This document shows, piece after piece, positions 56,553 to 64,000 of a stretch of 64,000 nt of DNA; position 1 is the stretch's first letter; each line of letters opens with the position of its first letter. Under the pieces are notes generated by a model. That model did not search any database. It was not told the DNA's origin and saw only the letters and a list, made by a program, of their open reading frames with translations. Where the stretch lies: positions 124,001-188,000 of the forward strand of contig NZ_JAFMSS010000003.1 of the NCBI RefSeq assembly GCF_017916295.1, written 5' to 3'. This stretch comes from Rubellimicrobium arenae (GTDB lineage Bacteria; Pseudomonadota; Alphaproteobacteria; Rhodobacterales; Rhodobacteraceae). The position numbers and the translations under genes are program-made.

Positions 56553-57494
56553 TTATGCATTGAGCGAGGCGGCCGCGGCGCGGGCCTCGTCGGGGGTGCC
56601 GATGTTGCGCACGGCGATGCCGGGCGCGGTGCGGCGGATCATCCCGGACAGCGCCTTGCCGGCGCCGATCTCCCAGGTCTCGGTGACGCCCGCCTCGGCG
56701 AGCCAGGCGACCGACTCGCGCCAGCGGACCGAGCCCGTGACCTGCCGCACCAGGAGGTCGCGGATCGCCGCGCCGTCCTGCACCGGGCCGGCGACCACGT
56801 TGGCGACCAGCGGCACCTGCGGGTCGCGGATCTCCACACCGGCAAGGGCCTGGGCCATGGCGTCGGCCGCGGGCTGCATGAGGGTGGAGTGGAAGGGGGC
56901 GCTCACCGGCAGGAGAAGGGCCCGCTTGGCCCCCCGCCCCTTGGCGATGGTCACGGCGCGCTCCACGGCCTTGCGGGTGCCGGACACGACGACCTGGGCG
57001 GGATCGTTGTCGTTGGCGGCCTGGCAGACGCCACCCTGGGCCTGCGCCTCCTCGGCGACGGCGATCGCCGCATCAAGGTCGAGCCCGAGCAGGGCGGCCA
57101 TGGCCCCCTCGCCGACCGGCACGGCCGCCTGCATGGCCTCGCCCCGGAGGCGGAGGAGGCGCGCGGCGTCGGACAGTCCGATGGCTCCGGCGGCGCAAAG
57201 GGCGGAATACTCGCCCAGGCTGTGGCCCGCGACATAGGCGGCGGCGGTCACGCCGATCCCTTCGGATTCGAGGGCGCGGAGCGCTGCGAGGGAGGTCGCC
57301 ATCAGCGCGGGCTGGGCGTTGCGGGTGAGCTGGAGCGTCTCGGCGTCGCCGTCCCAGATCAGGCCGGACAGGGATTCGCCCAGCGCCTCGTCCACCTCGG
57401 CGAAGACGGCGGCGGCGGCGGGGTAAGCCTCGGCCAGGGCCTTGCCCATGCCGATGGCCTGAGCCCCCTGCCCCGGAAACACGAAGGCGCGCAT
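56553..57494 (-). CDS. fabD: Malonyl-CoA:ACP transacylase
   Basis: FabD loads malonyl groups on ACP. The 313-residue enzyme starts MRAFVFPGQGAQ and has the nucleophile elbow GHSLGEYSAL (Ser92), the substrate arginine in LRLRGEAMQ and the catalytic histidine in SAPFHSTLMQPA. The ATG at 57494 with GGGAGGGAAAGG is clearly the start; a longer frame to 57677 runs over the promoter region. It is the first gene of the fab block and divergent from rpsF. Confidence 0.97.
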   Translation of the reverse strand: MRAFVFPGQGAQAIGMGKALAEAYPAAAAVFAEVDEALGESLSGLIWDGDAETLQLTRNAQPALMATSLAALRALESEGIGVTAAAYVAGHSLGEYSALCAAGAIGLSDAARLLRLRGEAMQAAVPVGEGAMAALLGLDLDAAIAVAEEAQAQGGVCQAANDNDPAQVVVSGTRKAVERAVTIAKGRGAKRALLLPVSAPFHSTLMQPAADAMAQALAGVEIRDPQVPLVANVVAGPVQDGAAIRDLLVRQVTGSVRWRESVAWLAEAGVTETWEIGAGKALSGMIRRTAPGIAVRNIGTPDEARAAAASLNA

Positions 57495-57525
57495 GGCCTT
57501 TCCCTCCCTCACGAAATCGCGCGCA

Positions 57526-57554
57526 GTCTTAGGCGGTGCGCCGCAGCGGGGCAA
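57526..57554 (-). promoter_or_regulatory. Candidate sigma70-type promoter of fabD
   Basis: On the minus strand TTGCCC (complement of 57549-57554) and TAAGAC (complement of 57526-57531) are 17 nt apart, which would start the transcript about 25 nt before the fabD start codon. It stands nearly back to back with the rpsF promoter at 57585. Confidence 0.55.
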
Positions 57555-57584
57555 GGCGGGCGCTGCGGCGGCGCAGGCGGACCC

Positions 57585-57612
57585 TTGCGCCGGGGCGGCG
57601 CATCTGTATAAG
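57585..57612 (+). promoter_or_regulatory. Sigma70-type promoter of rpsF-rpsR-rplI
   Basis: TTGCGC (57585-57590) and TATAAG (57607-57612) are 16 nt apart. The predicted start near 57619 coincides with the first base of a 9-bp stem of the rpsF leader, which supports the assignment. Confidence 0.65.
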
Positions 57613-57619
57613 GCCCCAT

Positions 57620-57674
57620 CCTTCCGCGAAGCCCTTGAAACCGGCGCAGCCTCTCGTGGGACGGGCGCGGAAGG
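57620..57674 (+). promoter_or_regulatory. Structured 5' leader of rpsF, possible S6:S18 autoregulatory element
   Basis: CCTTCCGCG (57620-57628) pairs perfectly with CGCGGAAGG (57666-57674), closing a 37-nt internal region that contains ACCGGCG and can form a further small hairpin. In many bacteria the rpsF leader holds an RNA motif bound by the S6:S18 complex for feedback control, with a conserved CCG element. Position and stem fit; the fine structure needs covariation evidence. Confidence 0.45.
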
Positions 57675-57717
57675 CAAGCCCCCTCCCTATGAAGTGCGCA
57701 GCTAGTCAGGAGTGAGC

Positions 57718-58143
57718 ATGCCGCTTTACGAGCATGTGTTCATCGCCCGTCAGGACCTGTCGAACGCACAGGCCGAGGCGCTGATCGAGCATTTCGGGAC
57801 CGTCCTCGCCGACAACGGCGGCAAGGTCGTGACCAACGAATACTGGGGCGTCAAGACGATGTCCTACAAGATCAACAAGAACCGCAAGGGCCACTACGCC
57901 TACCTGCGCTCGGACGCCCCCGCCGCGGCCGTCACGGAGATGGAGCGCCTGATGCGCCTCCATGAGGACGTGATGCGCGTGCTGACGGTCAAGGTCGAAA
58001 AGCACGACGACGGCCCCTCGGTGCAGATGCAGAAGCGCGACGAGCGTGAGCGTGATGGACGCGGCGACCGGGGTGACCGGGGCGACCGTCCGCGCGACGA
58101 CCGCCCGCGTGAAGACCGCGGCTTCGGCCGCGAGCGTCGTTGA
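57718..58143 (+). CDS. rpsF: 30S ribosomal protein S6
   Basis: The 141-residue protein has the S6 fold (MPLYEHVFIARQDLSNAQ, VTNEYWGVKTMSYKINKNRKGHY in parts, ERLMRLHEDVMRVLTVKVE in parts). It ends in an extended, Arg/Asp/Gly-rich tail with repeated RGDRGDR units (about 112-141), common in alphaproteobacterial S6. ATG 57718 lies 5 nt after AGGAG; an in-frame GTG at 57712 is inside that site and is rejected. First gene of rpsF-rpsR-rplI. Confidence 0.97.
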   Translation: MPLYEHVFIARQDLSNAQAEALIEHFGTVLADNGGKVVTNEYWGVKTMSYKINKNRKGHYAYLRSDAPAAAVTEMERLMRLHEDVMRVLTVKVEKHDDGPSVQMQKRDERERDGRGDRGDRGDRPRDDRPREDRGFGRERR

Positions 58144-58163
58144 TCTCCAGGAGGACATGACAG

Positions 58164-58391
58164 ATGGCCACCAAGCCCTTCTTCCGCCGCCGCAAGTCCG
58201 ATCCGTTCGAGGGCAAGGACGCCCCGGCGATCGACTACAAGGACACGCGCCTGCTGCAGCGCTACATCTCCGAGCGGGGCAAGATCGTCCCCTCGCGCAT
58301 CACCGCCGTCGGCGCCAAGAACCAGCGCAAGCTCGCCCAGGCGATCAAGCGCGCGCGGTTCCTGGCCCTGCTGCCCTACGCCGTGAAGTGA
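58164..58391 (+). CDS. rpsR: 30S ribosomal protein S18
   Basis: The 75-residue basic protein (RRRKSDPFEGKDAP, IDYKDTRLLQRYISERGKI, SRITAVGAKNQRKLAQAIKR) is a complete S18, which binds next to S6 on the platform of the small subunit. AGGAGG lies 9 nt upstream. It contains no cysteine-rich zinc motif. It sits between rpsF and rplI with 20-nt and 10-nt gaps. Confidence 0.98.
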   Translation: MATKPFFRRRKSDPFEGKDAPAIDYKDTRLLQRYISERGKIVPSRITAVGAKNQRKLAQAIKRARFLALLPYAVK

Positions 58392-58401
58392 GGCCACTCC
58401 G

Positions 58402-58971
58402 ATGCAAGTGATCCTTCTGGAACGCGTGGCCAAGCTTGGCCAGATGGGCGAGGTCGTCCGCGTCAAGGACGGCTACGCCCGCAACTTCCTCCTGCCGCAG
58501 GGCAAGGCGATGCGCGCCTCGGACGCGAACATTGCCAAGTTCGACCAGCAGAAGGCCCAGCTCGAGGCCCGCAACCTCGAGACCCGCGCCGAAGCGCAGT
58601 CGGCCGCGGACCGCCTGAACGGGCAGACCTTCGTGGTCATCCGCTCGGCCTCGGACGCCGGCGCGCTCTACGGCTCGGTCGGTCCCCGTGACGTGGCCGA
58701 GGCCGCGACCAATGGCGGGTTCTCGGTCGACAAGCGTCAGGTCATCCTGAACGCCCCGATCAAGGACCTGGGCATCCACACGGTCACCGTGCGCCTCCAC
58801 CCCGAGGTGGATTCGGAGATCCGCGTGAACGTCGCCCGTTCCCCCGAGGAAGCCGAGCTTCAGGCCTCGGGCAAGTCGGTGCAGGAGCTTGCCGCCGAGG
58901 CGGAAGCTGCCGCCGAGTACGAGATCGGCCAGCTCTTCGACGATATCGGCGGGGCCGCCTCGGACGAATAA
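58402..58971 (+). CDS. rplI: 50S ribosomal protein L9
   Basis: The 189-residue protein has the N-terminal L9 domain (MQVILLERVAKLGQMGEVV, KDGYARNFLLPQGKA), the long connecting helix (about 40-75) and the C-terminal domain (SVGPRDVAEA, LGIHTVTVRLHPEV), plus a 35-residue acidic, Ala/Glu-rich extension seen in alphaproteobacterial L9. It closes the operon and is followed by a terminator with a UUCG tetraloop. Confidence 0.97.
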   Translation: MQVILLERVAKLGQMGEVVRVKDGYARNFLLPQGKAMRASDANIAKFDQQKAQLEARNLETRAEAQSAADRLNGQTFVVIRSASDAGALYGSVGPRDVAEAATNGGFSVDKRQVILNAPIKDLGIHTVTVRLHPEVDSEIRVNVARSPEEAELQASGKSVQELAAEAEAAAEYEIGQLFDDIGGAASDE

Positions 58972-58994
58972 GTCCGGGCACCGCGCTTGCCTTG

Positions 58995-59018
58995 GGGCCG
59001 CTCCTTCGGGGGCGGCCC
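58995..59018 (+). terminator. Terminator of rpsF-rpsR-rplI
   Basis: GGGCCGC-TCC and GGG-GCGGCCC (58995-59004 and 59009-59018) form a 10-bp stem with one G-U pair closed by the very stable UUCG tetraloop (59005-59008), followed by TGTTCATTTG. It begins 23 nt after the rplI stop. Confidence 0.75.
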
Positions 59019-59152
59019 TGTTCATTTGTGCGGAAGTCGGCCCGTCGAGCCCGTGACGCGACGGTATTGTCGCCAACTCGTCACCTGTTTGTCACCCTGC
59101 ATCGCGCAAGGATCGCTCCAGTCGATCCGCCCCAGCTTGCAGGGAGCCCCGA

Positions 59153-61111
59153 ATGCCCATCCGACTCAGCCGCCGCGGGTTCATGGCCGCCACCGGAAGC
59201 CTGATCGCGCTCCACCCCTTCTCGGCCCGCGCGCAGGAGGGGCAGGCGCATCTCCGCATCATGGAAACCACGGACATCCACGTCCACGTGTTTCCCTACG
59301 ACTATTACGCGGACAAGCCTCTCGACACCGTGGGGCTGGCGCGCACCGCCTCGCTCATCAACGCGGTGCGGGCCGAGTCGACCAACTCGCTCCTCCTCGA
59401 CAACGGGGATTTCCTGCAGGGCAACCCGCTCGGGGACTATGTCGCCTACGATCGCGGCATGAACCAGGGCGACCGGCACCCGGTCGTCACGGCGATGAAC
59501 ACGCTGGGCGTCGAGGGATCGACCTTCGGGAACCACGAGTTCAACTACGGGCTCGACTTCCTGATGCGCTCGGTCGAGGGGGCGGAGTACCCGATCGTCA
59601 GCGCCAACGTGGTCACCGCGCCGGGGGCGACGCCCGACGCGGACACGACGCTGGTGCCCCCCTACGTGATCCTTGACCGCATGGTGACCGATGGCGCGGG
59701 CCAGGAGCATCCGATCCGGATCGGGCTGATCGGCTTCGTGCCGCCGCAGATCATGGAATGGGACCGCAAGAACCTGGAAGGGCGGGTCACCACGCGCGAC
59801 ATCGTCGAAGCGGCGCAGGCCTGGGTGCCCCGGATGAAGGCCGAAGGGGCGCAGATCGTCGTCGCGCTCTGCCATTCCGGGATCGGGGACGCCCAGCCCA
59901 CGCCGGGGATGGAGAACGCGGCGGTCCCGCTCGCCGCCGTGGAGGGGATCGACGTGATCCTGACGGGGCATTCCCACCTGGTGCTGCCTGGACCGGACTA
60001 CGAGGGCTTCGAGGCCGTCGATGCCGCCCGCGGCACCATCCACGGCAAGCCGGCCGTGATGGCCGGGTTCTGGGGCAGCCATATGGGACTGGTGGACCTT
60101 CTGCTCGAGCGCGAGGGCGACGGCTGGCGCATCGCCTCGTTCGAGGTGGAGGCCCGGCCGATCTACCTCCGCGACGAAGAGGGCGCCACCACGCCCACCG
60201 TCGAGAGCGACCCCAAGGTCCTCGCGTCGGTCGAGGCCGAGCACGAGGCCACGCTGGAGTATGTGCGCCGGCCGGTCGGCAAGACCTCGGCGCCGCTCCA
60301 CAGCTACTTCGCGCTGGTCGCCGATGATCCGTCGGTGCAGATCGTGTCGATCGCGCAGGCCTGGTACATCGCCCAGATGATGCAGGGCACGCCGCACGAG
60401 GGCCTCCCCATCCTGTCGGCGGCGGCGCCCTTCAAGGCGGGCGGGCGTGGCGGGCCCGAGTACTACACCGACGTGCCCGTGGGCGACGTCGCGATCCGCA
60501 ACGTGGCAGACCTTTATCTTTACCCGAACACCGTGCGCGCGGTCCGGATCACCGGGGCGCAGGTCAAGGACTGGCTGGAGCGGTCAGCCGGAATGTTCAA
60601 CCAGATCACGCCGGGCGGGCAGGATCAGGTGCTGCTGAACCCGGACTTCCGGTCCTACAACTTCGACGTCATCGACGGGGTGACCTACCGGATCGACCTG
60701 TCGCAGCCGTCCAGGTTCGACACGGACGGCAACCTCGTGAACGAGGGCGCGAACCGGATCGTGGACCTGGCCTACGACGGCCAGCCGATCGATCCGGCGC
60801 AGGAGTTCATCGTCGCGACGAACAACTACCGGGCCGAAGGCGGCGGCAGCTTTCCCGGCGCGGACGGCTCCACCATCGTCTTCGAGGCCCCGGACACCAA
60901 CCGCGACGTGATCGTGCGCTATATCGTGGAGCAGGGGACCATCGACCCGGCGGCGGACGGCAACTGGCGCTTTGCCGCGATGCCCGGGACAACGGTGCTG
61001 TTCGACACCGGGCCGCGGGCGGCCGACTACCTGGACCAGGTTGCCGGGCTCAGCATCGAGCCGGCGGGCGAAGGGCCGGACGGCTTCGCCCGCTTCCGCA
61101 TCGCGCTCTGA
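59153..61111 (+). CDS. cpdB: Bifunctional 2',3'-cyclic nucleotide 2'-phosphodiesterase/3'-nucleotidase
   Basis: The 652-residue exported metallophosphoesterase liberates nucleosides and phosphate from cyclic and 3' nucleotides in the periplasm. A twin-arginine signal (SRRGFMAATGS, cleavage after ARA) opens the protein. The catalytic domain follows: TTDIHVHVFPYDYY, LLDNGDFLQGNPLGDY, FGNHEFNYGLDFL, LCHSGIGD and LTGHSHLV give the full set of metal ligands. The C-terminal 5'-nucleotidase substrate domain (about 370-640) includes YPNTVRAVRITGAQVKDWLE in parts. Tat export suggests folding with metal before export. It stands alone; a GC hairpin (61118-61137) without U tract follows. Confidence 0.93.
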   Translation: MPIRLSRRGFMAATGSLIALHPFSARAQEGQAHLRIMETTDIHVHVFPYDYYADKPLDTVGLARTASLINAVRAESTNSLLLDNGDFLQGNPLGDYVAYDRGMNQGDRHPVVTAMNTLGVEGSTFGNHEFNYGLDFLMRSVEGAEYPIVSANVVTAPGATPDADTTLVPPYVILDRMVTDGAGQEHPIRIGLIGFVPPQIMEWDRKNLEGRVTTRDIVEAAQAWVPRMKAEGAQIVVALCHSGIGDAQPTPGMENAAVPLAAVEGIDVILTGHSHLVLPGPDYEGFEAVDAARGTIHGKPAVMAGFWGSHMGLVDLLLEREGDGWRIASFEVEARPIYLRDEEGATTPTVESDPKVLASVEAEHEATLEYVRRPVGKTSAPLHSYFALVADDPSVQIVSIAQAWYIAQMMQGTPHEGLPILSAAAPFKAGGRGGPEYYTDVPVGDVAIRNVADLYLYPNTVRAVRITGAQVKDWLERSAGMFNQITPGGQDQVLLNPDFRSYNFDVIDGVTYRIDLSQPSRFDTDGNLVNEGANRIVDLAYDGQPIDPAQEFIVATNNYRAEGGGSFPGADGSTIVFEAPDTNRDVIVRYIVEQGTIDPAADGNWRFAAMPGTTVLFDTGPRAADYLDQVAGLSIEPAGEGPDGFARFRIAL

Positions 61112-61149
61112 CGCGGCGGGGGCGCGCGTCCGCCCCCTCGCGCTGCCGC

Positions 61150-61755
61150 TCAGTCGGTCCATTCCTTCATCATCAGGGTCCAGGTGGAGCCAGGATTGTC
61201 CCAGGTTTCCTTGACCATCGGACGGGACTCGATGGCCCGGAAGCCGCAGCGTTCGTAAAGGCGCCCCGCCCGGGGGTTGGCGTCGGAGACGATCATGCTG
61301 ACCCCGCGCCGGCCCAGGCCGCGGGCCAGCCCCTCGGCGATGCCAAGGAGGGCCGTGCCGTGCCCTTGTCCGCGCTGGTCCGGGTAGGCGGCCAGCGCAT
61401 TGACGTACCAGGTCCCGGCGGCGAGGTTCTCCAGCTCCTGCAAGGGCACGAACATGGGCGGAAAGTCGTCGGGGATCGGGTCGGGCACGTTGGCCAGGGG
61501 ATATCCGATCAGGGCGGCGACCACGCCGCGCCCCTCGTCCGCGACCACCGCGTTGCGGAACGAGAAGGACCCCTCCTCGCGCAGCGCGCGGCGGCGGCCC
61601 ACGTCCTGCGGCGTCTCGCCCTCCTGGACCTGCCTGGCCCAAAGATAGGAGGCGAGCCCCTCGCCCGCGATGTCCACGAGGTCGGTCAGGGCGGCCGCGT
61701 CGTCGGGGGTGGCGCGCCGGTACGGGAAGGAAAGGCTGTCCATCGAAGGGTCCAT
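61150..61755 (-). CDS. GNAT family N-acetyltransferase
   Basis: The 201-residue protein is a single GNAT domain: YRRATPDDAAALTDLVDIAG at the start, the acetyl-CoA loop QRGQGHGTALLGIAEGLA (Q/R-x-x-G-x-G/A) near residue 130, and the final VSDANPRAGRLYERCGFRAIE strand-helix. The acceptor is unknown. Starts at 61755 (ATG) or 61743 (ATG) differ by four residues; a longer frame to 61845 crosses the tig terminator and is rejected. It converges on cpdB with 38 nt between the stops. Confidence 0.88.
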   Translation of the reverse strand: MDPSMDSLSFPYRRATPDDAAALTDLVDIAGEGLASYLWARQVQEGETPQDVGRRRALREEGSFSFRNAVVADEGRGVVAALIGYPLANVPDPIPDDFPPMFVPLQELENLAAGTWYVNALAAYPDQRGQGHGTALLGIAEGLARGLGRRGVSMIVSDANPRAGRLYERCGFRAIESRPMVKETWDNPGSTWTLMMKEWTD

Positions 61756-61828
61756 TGAGTCTCTTGCCGCGCGCAGGCTGCCATGCCGCATCGGGGGACC
61801 ACAACGGCCGACTGCACCCCCGGCCGAA

Positions 61829-61856
61829 ACGAAAAAGGCGCCCAAGGGGCGCCTTT
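61829..61856 (-). terminator. Rho-independent terminator of tig
   Basis: A perfect 9-bp stem AAAGGCGCC (61834-61842) with GGCGCCTTT (61848-61856) and a 5-nt loop; on the minus strand it is followed by TTTCGTTTCGG after the last stem U's. It lies 22 nt beyond the trigger factor stop. Confidence 0.9.
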
Positions 61857-61877
61857 CCGATCAGCGGGTCGGAGCCC

Positions 61878-63203
61878 TCATTCCTCGTCGAGCGCCTCGA
61901 CGGCCTGCTGCAGCTCGTCCTTGGAGACCTCCTTCTCCTCGACCTTGGCCTGGCCGAAGATGTGGTCGATCACCTTGTCCTCGAAGATCGGGGCCTGGAT
62001 CTGCTGGCGGGCGGCGGCGTTGTTCTGCACGTATTCGAAGAACTGCCGCTCCTGGCCACGGTACTGGCGGGCCTGCTGGAGCACGGCCTGGGTCAGCTCG
62101 GCGTCGGTGACCTTGACCTCGGCCTTCTGGCCCAGGTCGGCGAGCAGGAGGCCCAGCTTCACGCGGCGCTTGGCCAGGCGCTGATGCTCCTCGGTCGGCT
62201 CGATGTGGTCGTGGTTGTGCCCGTGGACGTGCGGGTTTTCCTCGTGCCAGAGCTGGTGGGCGATCTGGCTCGCCTCGGCGTCGACAAGACCCTGGGGCAG
62301 GTCGAAATCGACCAGCTTGTCGAGCTCGTCGAGGAGCGCGCGCTTGGCGACGGCGCGGGCCGCGCCCTGATACTCCTGCTCCAGACGCTCGCGGACCTGG
62401 GTGCGCAGGGCTTCGAGGTCATCGGCGCCGAAGCGCTTGGCCAGCTCGTCGTCGATGGTTGCGGGCTTGGCGGCCTTCACGGCCTTGACGGTGCAGGTGA
62501 AGACCGCGTCCTTGCCGGCGAGGTGCGAGGCGCCGTATTCGGCCGGGAAGGTGACGTTGACGTCCTTCTGCTCTCCGGCGGTGACGCCGACGAGCTGGTC
62601 CTCGAAGCCCGGGATGAACGAGTTCGAGCCGAGCACGAGCGGGTAGTCCTCGGCGGAGCCGCCTTCGAAGGCTTCGCCGTCGACCTTGCCGACGAAGTCG
62701 ATGGTGACCTGGTCGCCGTTCTCGGCCGCGCCGTCCTTGTCCTCGAAGGTCTTGGCGGTGTCGGCGAGGTTCGACAGGGCCTCATCGACGGCAGCGTCGT
62801 CGGCCTTGACGTTCAGGCGGGTGAGGGCGACCGAGGACAGGTCCACGGCGGGCACGTCGGGCAGCTTCTCGTAGGCGACTTCCACGACGACGTCGTCGCC
62901 TTCCTTCCAGTCCTCGTTGGTCATCTTGACCTGAGGCTGCATGGCCGGCCGGTCGCCGCTGGATTCGAGGTGCGAGCTCACCGCGCCGTCGATGGTCTCC
63001 TGCATGGCTTCGCCCATCAGGCGGGGACCATGCTGCTTGCGCAGGAGCGCCATCGGGACCTTGCCCTGACGGAAGCCCTTCATGGCGACCTGGGGCTGGA
63101 TCTCGGAGAGCTTGGCCTGGACCTTCTGGTCAAGCTCGGCGGCGGTGACGGTGACGGTGTAGCCGCGCTTCAGGCCCTCGTTCAGCGTCTCGGTGACTTG
63201 CAT
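61878..63203 (-). CDS. tig: Trigger factor
   Basis: Trigger factor is the ribosome-bound chaperone and prolyl isomerase that meets nascent chains. The 441-residue protein has the ribosome-binding domain with the signature GFRQGKVPMALLRKQHG, the FKBP-like PPIase domain in the middle (DQVTIDFVGKVDGEAFEGGS in part, FIPGFEDQLVGV) and the C-terminal helical chaperone arms. An extra His-rich loop HVHGHNHDHIEP (about residue 343) may bind metal. ATG at 63203 with GAGGAT upstream; the longer frame to 63251 overlaps the tRNA gene. It begins 18 nt after the 3' end of tRNA-Leu, so it may be processed from a common transcript. Confidence 0.96.
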   Translation of the reverse strand: MQVTETLNEGLKRGYTVTVTAAELDQKVQAKLSEIQPQVAMKGFRQGKVPMALLRKQHGPRLMGEAMQETIDGAVSSHLESSGDRPAMQPQVKMTNEDWKEGDDVVVEVAYEKLPDVPAVDLSSVALTRLNVKADDAAVDEALSNLADTAKTFEDKDGAAENGDQVTIDFVGKVDGEAFEGGSAEDYPLVLGSNSFIPGFEDQLVGVTAGEQKDVNVTFPAEYGASHLAGKDAVFTCTVKAVKAAKPATIDDELAKRFGADDLEALRTQVRERLEQEYQGAARAVAKRALLDELDKLVDFDLPQGLVDAEASQIAHQLWHEENPHVHGHNHDHIEPTEEHQRLAKRRVKLGLLLADLGQKAEVKVTDAELTQAVLQQARQYRGQERQFFEYVQNNAAARQQIQAPIFEDKVIDHIFGQAKVEEKEVSKDELQQAVEALDEE

Positions 63204-63221
63204 ATCCTCATCCTCGCGTCC

Positions 63222-63306
63222 TGGTGCGGGTGAAGGGACTCGAACCCCCACGCCTTGCGGCGCCGGAACCTAAATCCGGTGCGTCTGCCAGTTCCGCCAC
63301 ACCCGC
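63222..63306 (-). tRNA. tRNA-Leu, anticodon UAG
   Basis: On the minus strand the 85-nt sequence starts GCGGGTG and ends CACCCGC-A-CCA with the CCA tail encoded. The D loop region TGGCGGAACTGGCAGACGC, the anticodon stem CCGGA/TCCGG around loop TTTAGGT (anticodon TAG), a long variable arm (GCGCCGCAAGGCGT) and the T arm with GGTTCGAGTCC are all present. The long variable arm confirms a class II tRNA; UAG reads leucine CUA/CUN codons. Confidence 0.97.
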
Positions 63307-63409
63307 AAAGTCATGCGGGAGGCGGGCCGTCGCCCTCCCCCCCTGGCTGGCGCGCCTCCTAGCAGAGGGGGCGGTCGGGAGCGAGGGGAAAAATGCCGGA
63401 GCCGGGCGC

Positions 63410-64000
63410 TCAGAGCCCCAGCGCGCGAAAGACCTTGGGCAGCTCCTCGGGCAGGTCCTCGGCGATGAGGCCCGGACCGAAGCTGCGGGCGCATTCCACA
63501 TGGAGCCAGGCGGCGGTGCAGGCGGCGTCGAAGGGCGCGAACCCGCGCGCAAGCAGCCCCGCCACGAAGCCCGCCAGCACGTCGCCCGAGCCTGCCGTGG
63601 CGAGCCAGGGGGCGGCGCGGTCGTAGACGGCGGCGTTGATGGCGGCACGGCCGGTCGGGTCGGCGATCACCGTGTCGGGCCCCTTGAGAAGGACGACCGC
63701 GCCGCATTCCTTCGCGGCGTCGCGGGTGGCGTCGACCTTGGAATAGGCGGGGCCGGTGGCGGCGGGCGCGTGCCACTTCTCGGCGATGGCCGGGAAGAGG
63801 CGCCCGAACTCACCCTCGTGGGGGGTAAGGACGCAGGCCGCGTGGAGCTTGGCGCGGAGGGCGTCGTCCCTGGACAGGAGCGTCAGGGCGTCGGCGTCGA
63901 GGACGACGGCGCGGAACCGTTCGCCCTCCCCGGTCGCGCGCGACGCGTCGAGGACGGCCGAAAGGAGCGCGGCCTCGCGGTCGGAGGTCCCGAGGCCGGG
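63410..64000 (-). CDS. nnr: NAD(P)H-hydrate repair enzyme, ADP-dependent dehydratase domain (cut by window end)
   Basis: The frame stays open to the window edge, so at least 197 C-terminal codons are seen and the start is outside. Translating the minus strand gives CVLTPHEGEFGRLFPAIAE, then SKVDATRDAAKECGAVVLLKG in parts, GPDTVIADPTGRAAIN and TAGSGDVLAGFVAGLLARG. These are the signatures of the NnrD dehydratase, which repairs damaged NADH and NADPH hydrates using ADP. In most alphaproteobacteria it is fused to the NnrE epimerase at the N-terminus, which would lie beyond 64000. The 103 nt between it and tRNA-Leu show no gene. Confidence 0.9.
   Translation of the reverse strand, partial: PGLGTSDREAALLSAVLDASRATGEGERFRAVVLDADALTLLSRDDALRAKLHAACVLTPHEGEFGRLFPAIAEKWHAPAATGPAYSKVDATRDAAKECGAVVLLKGPDTVIADPTGRAAINAAVYDRAAPWLATAGSGDVLAGFVAGLLARGFAPFDAACTAAWLHVECARSFGPGLIAEDLPEELPKVFRALGL

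Overview
The window is one uninterrupted stretch of a GC-rich alphaproteobacterial chromosome (about two thirds G+C by eye). Gene content and order point to the Rhodobacteraceae/Paracoccaceae (Rhodobacterales): an lptF-lptG-lptD-surA-pdxA-rsmA operon, a TakP-type TRAP binding protein, a PDH operon whose E1-beta carries its own lipoyl domain, and above all a complete RcGTA-type gene transfer agent (GTA) cluster. The genus cannot be fixed from the sequence alone. No insertion sequence, integrase, CRISPR array or rRNA gene was seen; one tRNA gene (Leu, anticodon UAG) is present.

Layout. 1-6.7 kb: envelope/LPS export operon (3' part of lptF, lptG, lptD, surA) running into pdxA and rsmA and closed by a good terminator. 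6.7-13 kb, minus strand: glnE, a small conserved ORF, prfA, prmC, and a DUF4167 protein. 13-15.5 kb: DUF2852 protein preceded by two copies of a strong palindrome, an RDD membrane protein, the leucyl/arginyl-transferase bpt, a VOC protein. 15.6-18.9 kb: TRAP transporter dctQ-dctM facing takP. 19.2-25.3 kb: YihY/BrkB protein, ilvBN behind a complete transcription attenuator with a Val/Leu/Ile-rich leader peptide, a nucleoside hydrolase, selO. 25.3-34.7 kb: two tandem cyclophilins, pgk, class I fructose-bisphosphate aldolase, ftsB, pdhA-pdhB-pdhC, a MliC-like lipoprotein, cysE.

34.8-48.6 kb, minus strand: all structural GTA genes g1 to g15, including the small g3.5 and g10.1, each intact and mostly overlapping by 4 nt (ATGA/GTGA). 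They encode terminase, portal, protease, capsid, connectors, tail tube, tape measure, NlpC/P60 peptidase and the giant tail-tip protein. This is a domesticated, vertically inherited particle system, not a mobile prophage.

48.9-57.5 kb, minus strand: fatty-acid synthesis block fabD-fabG-acpP ... fabF-mltG. Between acpP and fabF sit two genes that I would not expect there: a ureohydrolase with an altered metal-ligand motif, and an 884-residue fusion of adenylation domain, carrier-protein domain and polytopic acyltransferase-like membrane domain. A perfect TTAA-N7-TTAA (CtrA-type) box lies upstream of the fusion. 57.6-59 kb: rpsF-rpsR-rplI with a structured leader. 59-64 kb: a Tat-exported cyclic nucleotide phosphodiesterase/nucleotidase, a GNAT acetyltransferase, trigger factor, tRNA-Leu, and the C-terminal part of an NAD(P)H-hydrate repair enzyme cut by the window edge.

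Most promising leads: the adenylation/carrier/acyltransferase fusion inserted in the fab cluster with its CtrA-like box; the paired palindromes before the DUF2852 gene; the hairpin between the GTA cluster and cysE; the Gly-Leu-Gly-Gln-Pro-Gly repeat tail of DctM; and the three RNA-level control elements (ilv attenuator, rpsF leader, shared terminator tail).
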